From: Alcanivorax sp. 24
GTDB lineage: Bacteria; Pseudomonadota; Gammaproteobacteria; Pseudomonadales; Alcanivoracaceae
Assembly: GCF_004360225.1 (NCBI RefSeq)
Contig: NZ_SNUA01000001.1
Location: 124,001 to 188,000 of the forward strand
Direction: 5' to 3'
DNA: 64,000 bases
Shown one piece after another: positions 53,724-63,961 of this stretch. The notes below the pieces were generated by a model that saw only the letters and a program-made list of their open reading frames with translations, was not told where the DNA came from and did not search any database. Numbering within the stretch: the stretch's first letter is position 1; each line of letters opens with the position of its first letter. A program made the position numbers and the translations under genes.

Positions 53724-54577
53724 GCCGACTTGAGACGACCTTCCAGCGTCTGCGACGGCAGGGGCGCAAGGCGCTGATCCCCTATGTCACCGCTGGCTAC
53801 CCCGGCGTCGACATCACCCCGGCGCTGATGCACGTACTGGCCGAAGCCGGCGCCGACATCATCGAACTCGGCGTGCCATTCTCCGACCCGTCTGCTGATG
53901 GTCCGACCATTCAGGCCGCCAGTGAACATGCACTGCGCCTAGGCATTGGCCTGCCGCAGGTATTCGATCAGGTGCGACGCTTTCGCGAGTCGGACACCAA
54001 AACACCGGTGGTGCTGATGGGCTATGCCAACCCGATCGAACGCTACGATCTACTGCGCCAGACGGGTTCCTTTGCTGAGGACGCAGCCCGTGCGGGTGTG
54101 GATGGCGTGCTGGTCGTAGATTACCCGCCCGAGGTGTCCGGGGAACTGGCGACGCAATTGCGCCGCCATGACATCGACCTGATTTTATTGTTGGCGCCGA
54201 CCTCCACCGAGCGGCGCATCCGACAAGTTACCGACCGCGCCAGCGGCTACGTCTATTGCGTTTCCATCAAAGGCGTCACCGGTACCAAGACGCTGGACAT
54301 GACTCAGGTGCGCGACACGCTGGCGCGCGTTCGCCGCCATGTGCGTATTCCCGTCGGCGTCGGGTTCGGTATCCGCGACGCCTGCACGGCCAGGGAGGTC
54401 GCCCAGGTGGCCGATGCCGTCGTGATCGGCTCCTGGCTCATCGAAAGCCTGGCCGACAAGCCGGCGGCCGAGGCGCTGGCGGTGGCCAGTGATTTGATCC
54501 GCGATGTGCGCCATCAACTGGACCTGGACACGCCCAAGCCGGATCCCGCCTTCAAGCCCGAATATCCCAAAACCTGA
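53720..54577 (+). CDS. trpA: Tryptophan synthase alpha subunit
   Basis: 285 residues, TIM barrel. It shows [32 protein letters not shown] (the catalytic glutamate and aspartate), [25 protein letters not shown], and [10 protein letters not shown] with VGFGIRD. It converts indole-3-glycerol phosphate to indole, which is passed to TrpB. All catalytic motifs are present, so an active alpha-beta complex is expected. The stop is 24 bases before glyA. Confidence 0.92.
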
Positions 54578-54601
54578 ATTCCAGAACAAAGGACCAACCC
54601 T

Positions 54602-55873
54602 ATGTATGACACCTCCCTGACCCTCACCGATTTCGACCCCGAACTGGCCGAAGCCGTTCAGCACGAAGAGCGCCGCCAGGAAGATCACGTCGAACTGATC
54701 GCTTCCGAGAATTACGCCAGCCCGCTGGTGATGGCCATCCAGAACTCGGTGTTCACCAACAAGTACGCCGAAGGCTATCCAGGCAAGCGCTACTACAGCG
54801 GATGCGAGCATGTGGACGTGGCCGAGCGCCTGGCCATCGAACGGGTCAAGGTGCTGTTCGACTGCGACTACGCCAACGTTCAGCCCCATGCTGGCGCTCA
54901 GGCCAACGCGGCGGTGTTCCTGGCACTGACCAACCCTGGCGATACCGTGATGGGCATGAATTTAGCTCAGGGTGGCCACCTGACCCACGGCAATCCGTCC
55001 AATTTCTCCGGTCGCCACTACAAAATTGTGCCCTACGGGCTTGATCCCGAGACGGGACTGATCGACTACGACGAAATGGAACGCATCGCGTTGGAAACCC
55101 GCCCCAGGATGCTCATCGGTGGCTTCTCGGCCTATTCACGCCACAAAGACTGGGCGCGCATGCGCGCCATCGCCGATAAAGCGGGCGCTATCTTCTGGGT
55201 GGACATGGCCCACGTCGCCGGTCTGGTGGCGGTGGGCGAATACCCGGACCCACTGCCACACGCTCATGTGGTGACCAGCACTACGCACAAAACCCTGCGC
55301 GGCCCGCGCGGTGGCATAATCCTGGCCAAAGGACAGAATGAGGACTTCTACAAGAAGCTCAATTCTGCAGTGTTTCCCGGCATCCAGGGCGGCCCGCTGA
55401 TGCATGTCATTGCTGCCAAGGCGGTGGCCTTCAAGGAAGCACTGCAGCCCGAATTCAAGGCCTACCAGCGACAAGTGGTGACCAACGCCCGCGCGATGGC
55501 TGCAGTGCTTCAACGGCGTGGCTACGAAATCGTCTCCGGCGGCACCGACAACCACCTGATGTTGATCGACCTGTCTTCCAAGCCATACACCGGCAAGGAT
55601 GCGGATGCGGCACTGGCCGGTGCCTATATCACCGCAAACAAGAACTCGGTGCCCAACGACCCGCGCTCACCTTTCGTCACCTCGGGGCTGCGTATCGGCA
55701 CACCAGCCGTGACCACGCGCGGCTTTGGCGTGACCGAGTGTGAACAGTTAGCGGGTTGGCTGTGTGACGTGCTGGATGCGCTGGAGACCGGGGGGCATGC
55801 GCTAACCACGGTTCGTGATGGGGTGCGGAAACAGGTGGTGGACCTGTGCCGCCGCCATCCCGTGTACCAATAG
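54602..55873 (+). CDS. glyA: Serine hydroxymethyltransferase
   Basis: 423 residues, typical GlyA length. Recognisable parts are [84 protein letters not shown] and [16 protein letters not shown] with the PLP lysine Lys230. It interconverts serine and glycine with tetrahydrofolate. AAAGGA precedes the start. It is the last gene of the PLP operon before the LysR gene, which follows 14 bases later. No terminator is seen. Confidence 0.95.
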   Translation: MYDTSLTLTDFDPELAEAVQHEERRQEDHVELIASENYASPLVMAIQNSVFTNKYAEGYPGKRYYSGCEHVDVAERLAIERVKVLFDCDYANVQPHAGAQANAAVFLALTNPGDTVMGMNLAQGGHLTHGNPSNFSGRHYKIVPYGLDPETGLIDYDEMERIALETRPRMLIGGFSAYSRHKDWARMRAIADKAGAIFWVDMAHVAGLVAVGEYPDPLPHAHVVTSTTHKTLRGPRGGIILAKGQNEDFYKKLNSAVFPGIQGGPLMHVIAAKAVAFKEALQPEFKAYQRQVVTNARAMAAVLQRRGYEIVSGGTDNHLMLIDLSSKPYTGKDADAALAGAYITANKNSVPNDPRSPFVTSGLRIGTPAVTTRGFGVTECEQLAGWLCDVLDALETGGHALTTVRDGVRKQVVDLCRRHPVYQ

Positions 55874-55887
55874 CGGACGACTGGCAT

Positions 55888-56829
55888 ATGGAATTGCGGC
55901 ATCTGCGCTGCTTCTTGGCCGTGGCCGAAGAACTTCACTTCGCCCGCGCTGCCGAGCGGCTGCACATCGAGCAGTCGCCGCTGTCGCGCACCATCAAGGA
56001 ACTGGAAGAAGACTTGGGCGAGCAGTTGTTCGTCCGCACCAGCCGCAGTACGCGGCTGACGCGGGCCGGTAAATTGTTTTTGGAGCATGTGCCGCGCGTC
56101 TTCGCTGCGCTGGAACAGGCCCGCGACAGTGTGAATGCGGCGGCCAATGGTTTTCACGGCCAGTTGCGCATCGCGCTGTCCGATGGCATCACACCCTCAC
56201 GCCTGCCGTCCTTGCTGGCGCTTTGCCGGCAGGAGGAACCCGAGGTCGAAATCCGATTGTTTGAGGTGCCTCTGTCGCAGCAACTCAAGGGATTGCATGA
56301 CGACCTGTACGACGTGGGTTTCGCACAGTCGGACGAGGTGGGAGATGGTATCGCGGCCGAGCCGATCTGGAGCGACCCGCTAATGGTCGCTGTTCCAGCG
56401 CGGCATCCGCTGCTCAAGCACAAACGTATCCCGCTGGACGAAGTGCTGCGCTATCCACCGGTGCTATGCGATCCCAAGGTATGCGAAGGCCATGCGCGCC
56501 AGGTCGAGCGGGTGTTGCGGCGTGCGGAGCAAGAACCCTTGATCGCCGAGCGCGTGGCCTCCTGCGACCTGATGATGGCGCTGGTATCGGCAGGCTTTGC
56601 TCTCGGCCTGGCGGGCGCGCCGCACATCGCTTCCAGCCGCGAACCTGGTGTGGTCGCTCGGCCGTTGGCGGGCCGTTCGCCGATGCTGACGACTTATTTA
56701 CTGCATCGGGAAGCGGAGACGTCGGGAGTACTGGTCCGGTTCATTGAGCGGGTACAGGCTATCGAATCGCCTGAAGGCGGCAGGCTAGTGCCACCGCCCG
56801 AATCGGATCAGGAGGAAGTCGAACTATGA
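55888..56829 (+). CDS. LysR-family regulator of the conjugation region
   Basis: 313 residues from ATG 55888 (MELRHLRCFLAVAEELHFARAAERLHIEQSPLSRTIKELEEDLGEQLFVRTSRSTRLTRAG); an upstream start would add 14 non-family residues. The C-terminal effector domain is complete. In Tn4371-like elements a LysR gene directly upstream of eexN and traG is part of the core, so this marks the end of the cargo. It overlaps the next gene by four bases. Confidence 0.85.
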   Translation: MELRHLRCFLAVAEELHFARAAERLHIEQSPLSRTIKELEEDLGEQLFVRTSRSTRLTRAGKLFLEHVPRVFAALEQARDSVNAAANGFHGQLRIALSDGITPSRLPSLLALCRQEEPEVEIRLFEVPLSQQLKGLHDDLYDVGFAQSDEVGDGIAAEPIWSDPLMVAVPARHPLLKHKRIPLDEVLRYPPVLCDPKVCEGHARQVERVLRRAEQEPLIAERVASCDLMMALVSAGFALGLAGAPHIASSREPGVVARPLAGRSPMLTTYLLHREAETSGVLVRFIERVQAIESPEGGRLVPPPESDQEEVEL

Positions 56830-57089
56830 AGCAGATCGTCCCATTATTACTTGTCGCGACATTGGCCGGATGCGGTCAACCGGAATCGCCTCGACAGGCC
56901 GAGGTGTTGACTGTGGAAGAACTGGCTGCTGATCCCAAGCGGCTGAAGGAGTTGCGACAGCAGTGCAAAACGGAACGCGCTCAGCTGGGCGATGTGCTGT
57001 GCAACCGAGTCGCCGAGGCTACGAACCAGCGCTTCTTTGGCGACGGGAGTACGCCTTACACCCCGCCGGAGGAATCGCCCAGATTCTGA
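56826..57089 (+). CDS. EexN-type small lipoprotein (entry exclusion)
   Basis: 87 residues. MKQIVPLLLVATLAGCGQP is a lipoprotein signal with the lipobox LAGC (Cys16 acylated). The mature part is short and charged, with two further cysteines (CKTER and LCNRV), as in the EexN/TrbK-like entry-exclusion lipoproteins. It probably stops redundant transfer into cells that already hold the element. Its placement just before traG agrees. Confidence 0.7.
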   Translation: MKQIVPLLLVATLAGCGQPESPRQAEVLTVEELAADPKRLKELRQQCKTERAQLGDVLCNRVAEATNQRFFGDGSTPYTPPEESPRF

Positions 57090-57126
57090 CAGTCGATATT
57101 TACCAACATAGTTCTTTTTTTACTGA

Positions 57127-57160
57127 CACGCCGCAATGCGCTCATGCTTGCGGTGTTTTT
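57127..57160 (+). terminator. Possible terminator before traG
   Basis: CCGCAA (57131-57136) and TTGCGG (57148-57153) form a hairpin, with a short bulge extending the stem, followed by TGTTTTT. It may separate the LysR-EexN transcript from traG. The rest of the 231-bp gap holds no gene. Confidence 0.5.
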
Positions 57161-57320
57161 CCTGCCTCTTTCCCTGCATGAAACGATGTTTTTTGCATCA
57201 TCTTGGTTCCGATAACAGTCTTTGACCGGCACCGGCCTGGCACTGATCCTCGCGTTATGCGGCACGTTCTCGTGTCGTCATTGAACGAAGCATTAACGCG
57301 GGAATACTGGAGGCCAGCCA

Positions 57321-59330
57321 ATGCAAGCTCAGGGCGTGCTGTTTGGGCAGATCGCTGCCGTTTTCGGCATCGTGATCGCCGGTGTGTGGGGAGCCACACA
57401 ATGGACTGCCGCCGCTCTGGGCTATCAGCTACGCCTCGGTTCGCCTTGGTTTGATCTCTTCGGCACACCGGTTTATCCCCCCTGGAAATTGTTCGAATGG
57501 TGGTTCTTCTTTGGCGCTTACGCGCCGGAAGTTTTTGACACCGGCGGCGCGATTGCCGGTGGCAGTGGCCTGATGGCCGTTGTCGTTGCTATCACCATGT
57601 CGGTATGGCGTTCTCGGCAATCCAAACGGGTCACCACCTATGGGTCAGCACGCTGGGCCAGCGCCACCGACATCCGTAAGGCCAAACTGTCCGAGCCGGT
57701 GGGTGTTTTTCTCGGGCTGCACAACGACCAATACCTGCGCCATGAAGGCCCAGAACATGTACTGGCCTTCGCACCGACGCGCTCCGGAAAGGGTGTTGGT
57801 CTGGTCGTGCCAACGCTGCTGTCTTGGCCCGCCTCTGTGGTTATCCACGACATCAAAGGTGAGAACTGGCAGCTCACCGCCGGCTGGCGTTCGAGCTTCT
57901 CACACTGCCTACTGTTCAATCCCACCGATGCGAACTCGGCCGGCTACAACCCGTTGCTGGAAGTACGGCGTGGCGCGCATGAAGTGCGCGACGTGCAAAA
58001 CATCGCCGACATTCTGGTCGATCCCGAAGGTGCGCTGGAGCGGCGCAATCACTGGGAGAAGACCAGCCACGCGCTGCTGGTGGGCGCCATCTTGCATGTG
58101 CTCTACGCTAGCGAGGACAAGACGCTGCGTGGCGTCGCCAACTTCCTCTCTGATCCGGCGTGCCCGTTCGAGCTGACCCTGCACCGGATGATGACCACGA
58201 AGCATCTGGGCGATGTGCCACACCCCGTAGTGGCTTCCGCCGCGCGCGAAGTGCTCAACAAAGCCGACAACGAACGTTCAGGCGTGCTCTCCACGGCAAT
58301 GTCGTTCCTGGGACTGTACCGCGACCCGACGGTAGCGGAGGTCACGTCGCGCTGCGACTGGCGCATCGCCGACCTGATTGCAGCCGAACATCCGGTATCG
58401 CTGTATCTGGTGGTGCCGCCCTCGGATATCAGCCGCACCAAGCCGCTGATCCGGTTGATCCTTAACCAGATCGGGCGACGGCTCACCGAATCACTCGACG
58501 GCTCCGACGGCATCGAACGCCGCCACAAGCTGTTGCTGATGCTTGATGAATTTCCGGCATTGGGCCGGCTCGACTTCTTCGAAACCGCATTGGCCTTCAT
58601 GGCCGGCTACGGCATTCGCAGCTTCCTGATTGCGCAATCTCTCAACCAGATCGACAAAGCGTACGGCCAGAACCACTCGATTCTGGACAACTGCCATGTG
58701 CGGGTGACCTTCGCCACCAACGACGAACGCACTGCCAAGCGCATTTCCGAGACGCTGGGCACGGCCACCGAACTGCGCGCCCAGCGCAACTATGCTGGCC
58801 ACCGGCTCGCGCCGTGGCTGGGCCACCTGATGGTGTCGCGCCAGGAGACGGCTCGACCGTTGCTTACGCCCGGAGAGGTGATGCAGCTTCCGCCTGACGA
58901 GGCCGTGGTGATGGTCTCCAGCGTGGCACCAATCAAAGCCAGGAAGCTGCGCTATTACGCGGATGCCAATTTCAAACAACGCGTATCGCCGCCGCCTGCG
59001 CTTGCCGATTCTTCCCGGGTGAAGCGCTACGCCGATGCGCCGCCTCTGCGGCCTGATGACTGGAGCGAGCTGGTGACTCCAGCCATGTCCGCTGCATCGG
59101 TTGAGGCATCCACTGATGGTTTGGGCAGCGTGGACGACGGCGGCCCACGTCGTCAGCCCGAGCTGTCCGAAAGTGTCGCCTACGACCCGGAGTCGGAACA
59201 GGAAGTCAGCGATCTGGGGCTACTCGATGACGATGACCCGGCGCCGACGCTTCCCAGCCAGTTTGACCCGGCCATGCAGCGCGTGGCGCGGCTGGCGTCC
59301 CTCGACCCTGATGATGGAATCCAGCTATGA
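57321..59330 (+). CDS. traG: Type IV coupling protein TraG/VirD4
   Basis: 669 residues. Two N-terminal membrane helices (about 10-34 and 80-95) are followed by RVTTYGSARWA, Walker A APTRSGKGVG (151-160), SVVIHDIKGENW, NPL, and Walker B HKLLLMLDEFPALGRLD. The ATPase couples the relaxosome to the type IV secretion channel. GGAGG precedes the ATG. The 3' end overlaps the next gene by four bases and so starts the traG-trb operon. Confidence 0.94.
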   Translation: MQAQGVLFGQIAAVFGIVIAGVWGATQWTAAALGYQLRLGSPWFDLFGTPVYPPWKLFEWWFFFGAYAPEVFDTGGAIAGGSGLMAVVVAITMSVWRSRQSKRVTTYGSARWASATDIRKAKLSEPVGVFLGLHNDQYLRHEGPEHVLAFAPTRSGKGVGLVVPTLLSWPASVVIHDIKGENWQLTAGWRSSFSHCLLFNPTDANSAGYNPLLEVRRGAHEVRDVQNIADILVDPEGALERRNHWEKTSHALLVGAILHVLYASEDKTLRGVANFLSDPACPFELTLHRMMTTKHLGDVPHPVVASAAREVLNKADNERSGVLSTAMSFLGLYRDPTVAEVTSRCDWRIADLIAAEHPVSLYLVVPPSDISRTKPLIRLILNQIGRRLTESLDGSDGIERRHKLLLMLDEFPALGRLDFFETALAFMAGYGIRSFLIAQSLNQIDKAYGQNHSILDNCHVRVTFATNDERTAKRISETLGTATELRAQRNYAGHRLAPWLGHLMVSRQETARPLLTPGEVMQLPPDEAVVMVSSVAPIKARKLRYYADANFKQRVSPPPALADSSRVKRYADAPPLRPDDWSELVTPAMSAASVEASTDGLGSVDDGGPRRQPELSESVAYDPESEQEVSDLGLLDDDDPAPTLPSQFDPAMQRVARLASLDPDDGIQL

Positions 59331-59803
59331 GCCGATACCGCCTGAACCTCTTTATCCAACCCGAGCACGCCAGGCGCCTGGATGAGTTGGCCGCCAAGAA
59401 AGGCGTCTCGAAATCCAGCATCGTCGCGGCGGCGCTGGCGTCCTGGCTGTCACCGGACGCGGCCGACCAGCGCGAAGCCGCCATCTCCAAGCGACTCGAT
59501 CGCCTGTCACGCCAGTTCGAGAAGCTGGAGCGCGACCAGAACATCGAAATAGAGACGCTGGCGCTGTTCGTGCGCTACTTCCTGACGGTGAGCACGCCGG
59601 TGCCCGAAGCGCACCAGGACGCGGCCCGCGCCCAGGGCAAAGCGCGTTTCGAGCAGTTCGTCGAACAACTCGGTCGCCACCTGCTGCGTGGCCGCAGCTT
59701 GGTGCGTGACGTGGTGGAGGAGCTTCATCCTGACCCGATGCGCACGGATGACGCGGCAGCGCAGTTTGAGACGCGGGAACGTGCTGAGGAATCGATGCCA
59801 TGA
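59327..59803 (+). CDS. CopG/ribbon-helix-helix protein upstream of trbB
   Basis: 158 residues. The N terminus RYRLNLFIQPEHARRLDELAAKKGVSKSSIVAAALASWLS is a ribbon-helix-helix DNA-binding domain. A helical region with FVRYFLTVSTPVPEAHQDAARAQGKARFEQFVEQLGRHLLRGRSLV follows. It is a conserved gene between traG and trbB in Tn4371-type elements, probably regulating the tra/trb operon (inference). It overlaps trbB by four bases. Confidence 0.8.
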   Translation: MSRYRLNLFIQPEHARRLDELAAKKGVSKSSIVAAALASWLSPDAADQREAAISKRLDRLSRQFEKLERDQNIEIETLALFVRYFLTVSTPVPEAHQDAARAQGKARFEQFVEQLGRHLLRGRSLVRDVVEELHPDPMRTDDAAAQFETRERAEESMP

Positions 59804-60834
59804 GCGCTATTCCTCAGTCTTCCTCCACCACTTCATTGGATCGGCGCATCCAGATGCTGCGCACGGCGATGGGGCCGTTGATCGCCACCGCGCTGGAGGA
59901 CCCGGACGTGGTGGAGATCATGCTCAACCCCGACCGGACCCTGTGGGTGGATCGGCTGTCCACCGGCCGCGCGCCGCTGGGTGCGGAACTGTCGGCCGAA
60001 GACGGTGAACGCATCATCCGGCTGGTAGCCGCCCACGTCGGCGCGGAAGTGCATCGCGGTCAGCCACTCCTGTCGGCCGAGCTGCCGGAAACCGGCGAAC
60101 GCTTCGAGGGCATTCTGCCGCCCGCCGCGCCGGGGCCGGCCTTTGCCTTGCGCAAACGCGCTATAGGCGTGATTCCGCTGGCGCGTTATGTCGCTGACGG
60201 CATGATGACGGCGCAACAGGCTGAGTTTCTGTGCCGTGCGGCACGCGAACGCCAGAACATCCTGATTGCCGGTGGCACCAGCACTGGCAAAACCACGCTG
60301 GCCAATGCCTTGCTCGCGGAGATCGCCGCCACTGGCGACCGCGTCTTGGTGCTTGAAGACACCATCGAGCTGCAATGCGCCGCCCACGATCACGTGCCAC
60401 TGCGCACCCGTGCTGGTGTCGTGAGCATGAGCGAACTGGTGCGCGCCACCATGAGGCTGCGCCCGGATCGTGTGGTGGTCGGCGAGGTGCGCGGTGGTGA
60501 GGCGCTGGATCTGATCAAAGTCTGGGGAACGGGCCATCCCGGCGGCATTGCCACCATTCATGCCGGTTCCGCTCTGGGCGCGTTGCTGCGTCTGGAACAA
60601 CTGATTCTCGAAGTGGTTGTGAATCCACCACGTCCGTTGATCGCCGAGGCGGTCAATGTCGTGATTCACATCGCTGGGCGTGGCCGCAAACGCCACATCG
60701 CGGGCATTGCCCGTGTGGTGGGCTTCGACCCGAGCGGCTACCTCCTGACGGACGTGCTGGATGCGGCGTTACCCGTCTTGCCGTCACCATCTGATTCCAC
60801 CCCACCTGCCAGCCCAATAGGAGAACAGCCATGA
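59800..60834 (+). CDS. trbB: Conjugal transfer ATPase TrbB (VirB11-like)
   Basis: 344 residues. Walker A AGGTSTGKTTLAN (157-169), the Asp-box LVLEDTIELQC, VVVGEVRGGEALDLIKVWGTGHPGG with the Walker B-like and GHPGG motifs, and IHAGSALGALLRLEQLI identify a secretion traffic ATPase. It powers pilus assembly and DNA transport at the cytoplasmic side of the channel. It is coupled to both neighbours by 4-bp overlaps. Confidence 0.95.
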   Translation: MSAIPQSSSTTSLDRRIQMLRTAMGPLIATALEDPDVVEIMLNPDRTLWVDRLSTGRAPLGAELSAEDGERIIRLVAAHVGAEVHRGQPLLSAELPETGERFEGILPPAAPGPAFALRKRAIGVIPLARYVADGMMTAQQAEFLCRAARERQNILIAGGTSTGKTTLANALLAEIAATGDRVLVLEDTIELQCAAHDHVPLRTRAGVVSMSELVRATMRLRPDRVVVGEVRGGEALDLIKVWGTGHPGGIATIHAGSALGALLRLEQLILEVVVNPPRPLIAEAVNVVIHIAGRGRKRHIAGIARVVGFDPSGYLLTDVLDAALPVLPSPSDSTPPASPIGEQP

Positions 60835-61208
60835 TCCACACCGTTGCTTTACGTTTTTTTGACCATCCGCTGTCCCGACTGGCACGGCTGCGCCCGCTGG
60901 TCAGCCCAGCAGGACAAGGGCTGTTGCTCGCCGTGTTGATGCTTTTGCTGACTAGCACAGCACAGGCGGCCGGTTCCTCGATGCCCTGGGAAGGGCCACT
61001 ACAATCCATCCTCGATTCCATCCAGGGGCCGGTGGCGCGCATTGTCGCGGTGATCATCATTATCGCCACGGGCCTGGCGCTGGCCTTTGGCGATTCCAGC
61101 GGGGGCGCTCGCAAGCTGATCCAGATCGTGTTCGGGCTCTCCATTGCCTTCGCCGCGTCCTCGTTCTTTCTGTCGTTCTTCAGCTTCTCGGGCGGGGCGG
61201 TTGTATGA
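60831..61208 (+). CDS. trbC: Conjugal transfer pilin TrbC (VirB2-like)
   Basis: 125 residues. An N-terminal signal-like segment ends near LTSTAQAAGSS, and the mature part has two hydrophobic helices (ARIVAVIIIIATGLALAFG and LIQIVFGLSIAFAASSFFLSFF). It is the pilin precursor; in RP4 it is cyclised by TraF, encoded here at 41,754. A small hydrophobic gene between trbB and trbD is the expected place. Confidence 0.9.
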   Translation: MIHTVALRFFDHPLSRLARLRPLVSPAGQGLLLAVLMLLLTSTAQAAGSSMPWEGPLQSILDSIQGPVARIVAVIIIIATGLALAFGDSSGGARKLIQIVFGLSIAFAASSFFLSFFSFSGGAVV

Positions 61209-61489
61209 GCACCGCCAACGAAGTCACAACGGGCTTTGCACCCGGTTTCGAGATTCCGCTGCACCGCTCGCTGACCGAGCCGATTCTGCTGGGCGGCGCG
61301 CCGCGGACCGTGGCCATTGCCAATGGCACCCTGGCCGCCGCTGTCGGGCTGGGATTGCAACTGTGGATTCCGGGCGTGGTGCTGTGGATTGTCGGTCACT
61401 CATTGGCGGTATGGGGTGCACGGGTCGATCCGCAGTTCATGCAGGTCTTCGCCCGGCACATAAAGCACAAGCCACTGCTGGACGTGTAG
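61205..61489 (+). CDS. trbD: Conjugal transfer protein TrbD (VirB3-like)
   Basis: 94 residues. FEIPLHRSLTEPILLGGAPRTVAIANGTLAAAVGLGLQLWIPGVVLWIVGHSLAVWGARVDPQFMQVFARHIKHK contains two adjacent membrane helices and the conserved PQF segment of TrbD/VirB3. It is an inner-membrane part of the secretion apparatus and works with TrbE. It overlaps trbC by four bases and ends 12 bases before trbE. Confidence 0.93.
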   Translation: MSTANEVTTGFAPGFEIPLHRSLTEPILLGGAPRTVAIANGTLAAAVGLGLQLWIPGVVLWIVGHSLAVWGARVDPQFMQVFARHIKHKPLLDV

Positions 61490-61501
61490 GGAGGTGTCGC
61501 G

Positions 61502-63961
61502 ATGCTGAACCTTGCCGAATACCGCCAGCGCCCTGCGCTACTGGCTGATTGGTTGCCTTGGGCTGGGTTGGTGGCGCCGGGTGTCGTGCTGAACAAGGAC
61601 GGTTCGCTCCAGAGAACGGCGCGCTTTCGTGGACCGGATCTGGACAGTGCGACGCAGGGCGAAATGATCGCCACCACCGCACGGCTCAACAATGCGCTGC
61701 GCCGACTGGGGGCGGGTTGGGCGCTGTTTATCGAGGCCGAACGCCAACATGCGGTGGACTATCCCCACGCTGATTTCCCCGAAGCGCTGTCCTGGCTGGT
61801 GGATGAGGAGCGTCGCGCCGTGTTCGAGGAATCGAGCCAACACTTCGAGAGCCGCTATCACCTGACGCTGGCCTTCCTACACTCGGAAGAATCCCACGCC
61901 CGCGCGGCCAAGATGCTGTACGAGAACGCCCCCGGCGACGGTGTGGATTGGCGGGGTCGGCTGGATGCCTTCGTGGCGGAAACGAATCGCGTATTCGACC
62001 TGCTCGATGGTGTGATGCCGGAAATCACCTGGCTGGATGACAGTCAGGCGTTGACCTACCTGCACGGGACCGTCTCCACGCGCCGCTATGAGATAGGCGT
62101 TCCCGAGGTGCCGTTCCATCTGGATGCGCTACTGACCGACTGCCCGCTGGTTGGTGGCTTGGCGCCCATGCTGGGCGATCACCATCTGCGCGTGGTGTCG
62201 GTGCGCGGCTTTCCGACCTCAACCTGGCCGGGGATTCTAGACGACCTCAACCGTCTGGGGTTCACCTATCGCTGGAGCACGCGCTTTCTGTGCCTCGACA
62301 AAACCGAGGCGGAAAGGGAACTGGGCCGTCTGCGCCGCCAGTGGTTCGCCAAACGCAAGAACGTGGTGGCGCTACTGCGCGAGACGATCTTCCAGCAGGA
62401 AAGCCCGCTCGTGGATACCGACGCCAACAACAAGGCGGCGGACGCCGATGCGGCCCTGCAGGAATTGGGCAGCGATCAAGTTGCCTTCGGCTATCTGACG
62501 GCCACGGTCACCGTGATGGACACGGATGCTGACGTGGCCGAGGAGAAGCTGCGGATGGTGGAGCGTGTCATCCAGGGACGCGGGTTCGTGACCATTCCTG
62601 AAACGCTCAACGCGGTGGACGCCTGGCTGTCCTCGATCCCCGGTAACGCCTATGCGAATGTGCGTCAGCCCATTGTCTCGACACTGAACCTGGCGCACCT
62701 GATGCCGGTCTCGGCGGTCTGGGCGGGGCCGGAGAGGAACGATCACCTGGATGGCCCTCCGCTGATCGTCACCCGCACTGATGGCGCCACACCGTTCCGG
62801 CTGGTGACGCACATCGGCGACGTGGGGCATACCCTCGTCGTGGGGCCGACGGGCATGGGCAAGTCGGTGTTGCTGGCCATGCTGGCCATGCAGTTTCGCC
62901 GTTACCCCGGTTCGCGCATCTTCGCCTTCGACATGGGCCGATCCATGCGGGCCACTATCCTGGGTTTGGGCGGCGAGCATTACGACCTGAGCGCGGACGG
63001 CGGTATCGCCTTCCAGCCGTTGGCGCGCATTGACCAGGAAAGCTATCGCACCTGGGCCGCCGAGTGGGTGGAAGGCCGCTTGTTGTACGAAGGCGTGGAG
63101 GTCGGCCCCGACGAGAAGGCGGCCATCTGGTCGGCGCTGAGCAGCCTTGCCGGTGCACCGCAGGAGCAGCGCACCATGACCGGCTTGTCCGTGCTGTTGC
63201 AATCGAACGCGCTGCGCCAGGCGCTAGCGCCCTATGTGCTTGGCGGTGCCCACGGCAAGCTGTTGGATGCCGAGCAGGACCGGCTCGGCAGCGCCGACGT
63301 ACAGGGCTTCGAGATGGAAGAACTAATGCATAGCAAGGCGGCGGTGCTAGCCGTACTGGGCTATCTGTTCGCGCGCTTTGACGAACGCTTCGACGGCGCC
63401 CCCTCGCTATTGATCCTCGACGAGTCCTGGCTGTTCCTTGACGACCCGGTGTTCGCCGCACGCATCCGGCAGTGGCTCAAGACGCTGCGCAAGAAGAACG
63501 TCAGCGTCATCTTCGCCACGCAGTCGCTAGCTGACATCAAAGACTCCAGCATTGCGCCGGCCATCATCGAAAGCTGTGCCAGCCGCATCTTCCTGCCCAA
63601 CCCGCAGGCCACCGAGCCGCAGATTCGCACCATTTACGAGGGCTTCGGCCTCAACGGTCGGCAGATCGAAATCGTCGCCACCGCCGAACCCAAGCGGGAT
63701 TACTACTACCAGTCGCGGCTGGGTAATCGACTGTTTGACCTCGACCTGGGACCAGTCGCATTGGCGTTTGCGGGGGCTTCCACTCCGCAGGATCAACGCG
63801 CCATCGACCGTGTGCTGTTGGATGCCGGCGAACCCGGATTCGCCGGTGCCTGGCTGCGTCATCGCGGCCTCGACTGGGGCGCCGACCTGCTGCCTTCGTT
63901 CCCCGACCTGGTCCCGGCTGCCTCTCGCTTTACCAACCAACCTCAGGAGAATCCACCATGA
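61502..63961 (+). CDS. trbE: Conjugal transfer ATPase TrbE (VirB4-like)
   Basis: 819 residues, starting MLNLAEYRQRPALLADWLPWAGLVAPGVVLNKDGSLQRTARFRGPDLDS. Walker A VGPTGMGKSVLL lies near residue 450, and Walker B SLLILDESWLFLDDPVF near 640, followed by IFATQSLADIKDS. It is the large ATPase of the mating-pair formation complex, driving pilus biogenesis. It overlaps trbJ by four bases. Confidence 0.95.
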   Translation: MLNLAEYRQRPALLADWLPWAGLVAPGVVLNKDGSLQRTARFRGPDLDSATQGEMIATTARLNNALRRLGAGWALFIEAERQHAVDYPHADFPEALSWLVDEERRAVFEESSQHFESRYHLTLAFLHSEESHARAAKMLYENAPGDGVDWRGRLDAFVAETNRVFDLLDGVMPEITWLDDSQALTYLHGTVSTRRYEIGVPEVPFHLDALLTDCPLVGGLAPMLGDHHLRVVSVRGFPTSTWPGILDDLNRLGFTYRWSTRFLCLDKTEAERELGRLRRQWFAKRKNVVALLRETIFQQESPLVDTDANNKAADADAALQELGSDQVAFGYLTATVTVMDTDADVAEEKLRMVERVIQGRGFVTIPETLNAVDAWLSSIPGNAYANVRQPIVSTLNLAHLMPVSAVWAGPERNDHLDGPPLIVTRTDGATPFRLVTHIGDVGHTLVVGPTGMGKSVLLAMLAMQFRRYPGSRIFAFDMGRSMRATILGLGGEHYDLSADGGIAFQPLARIDQESYRTWAAEWVEGRLLYEGVEVGPDEKAAIWSALSSLAGAPQEQRTMTGLSVLLQSNALRQALAPYVLGGAHGKLLDAEQDRLGSADVQGFEMEELMHSKAAVLAVLGYLFARFDERFDGAPSLLILDESWLFLDDPVFAARIRQWLKTLRKKNVSVIFATQSLADIKDSSIAPAIIESCASRIFLPNPQATEPQIRTIYEGFGLNGRQIEIVATAEPKRDYYYQSRLGNRLFDLDLGPVALAFAGASTPQDQRAIDRVLLDAGEPGFAGAWLRHRGLDWGADLLPSFPDLVPAASRFTNQPQENPP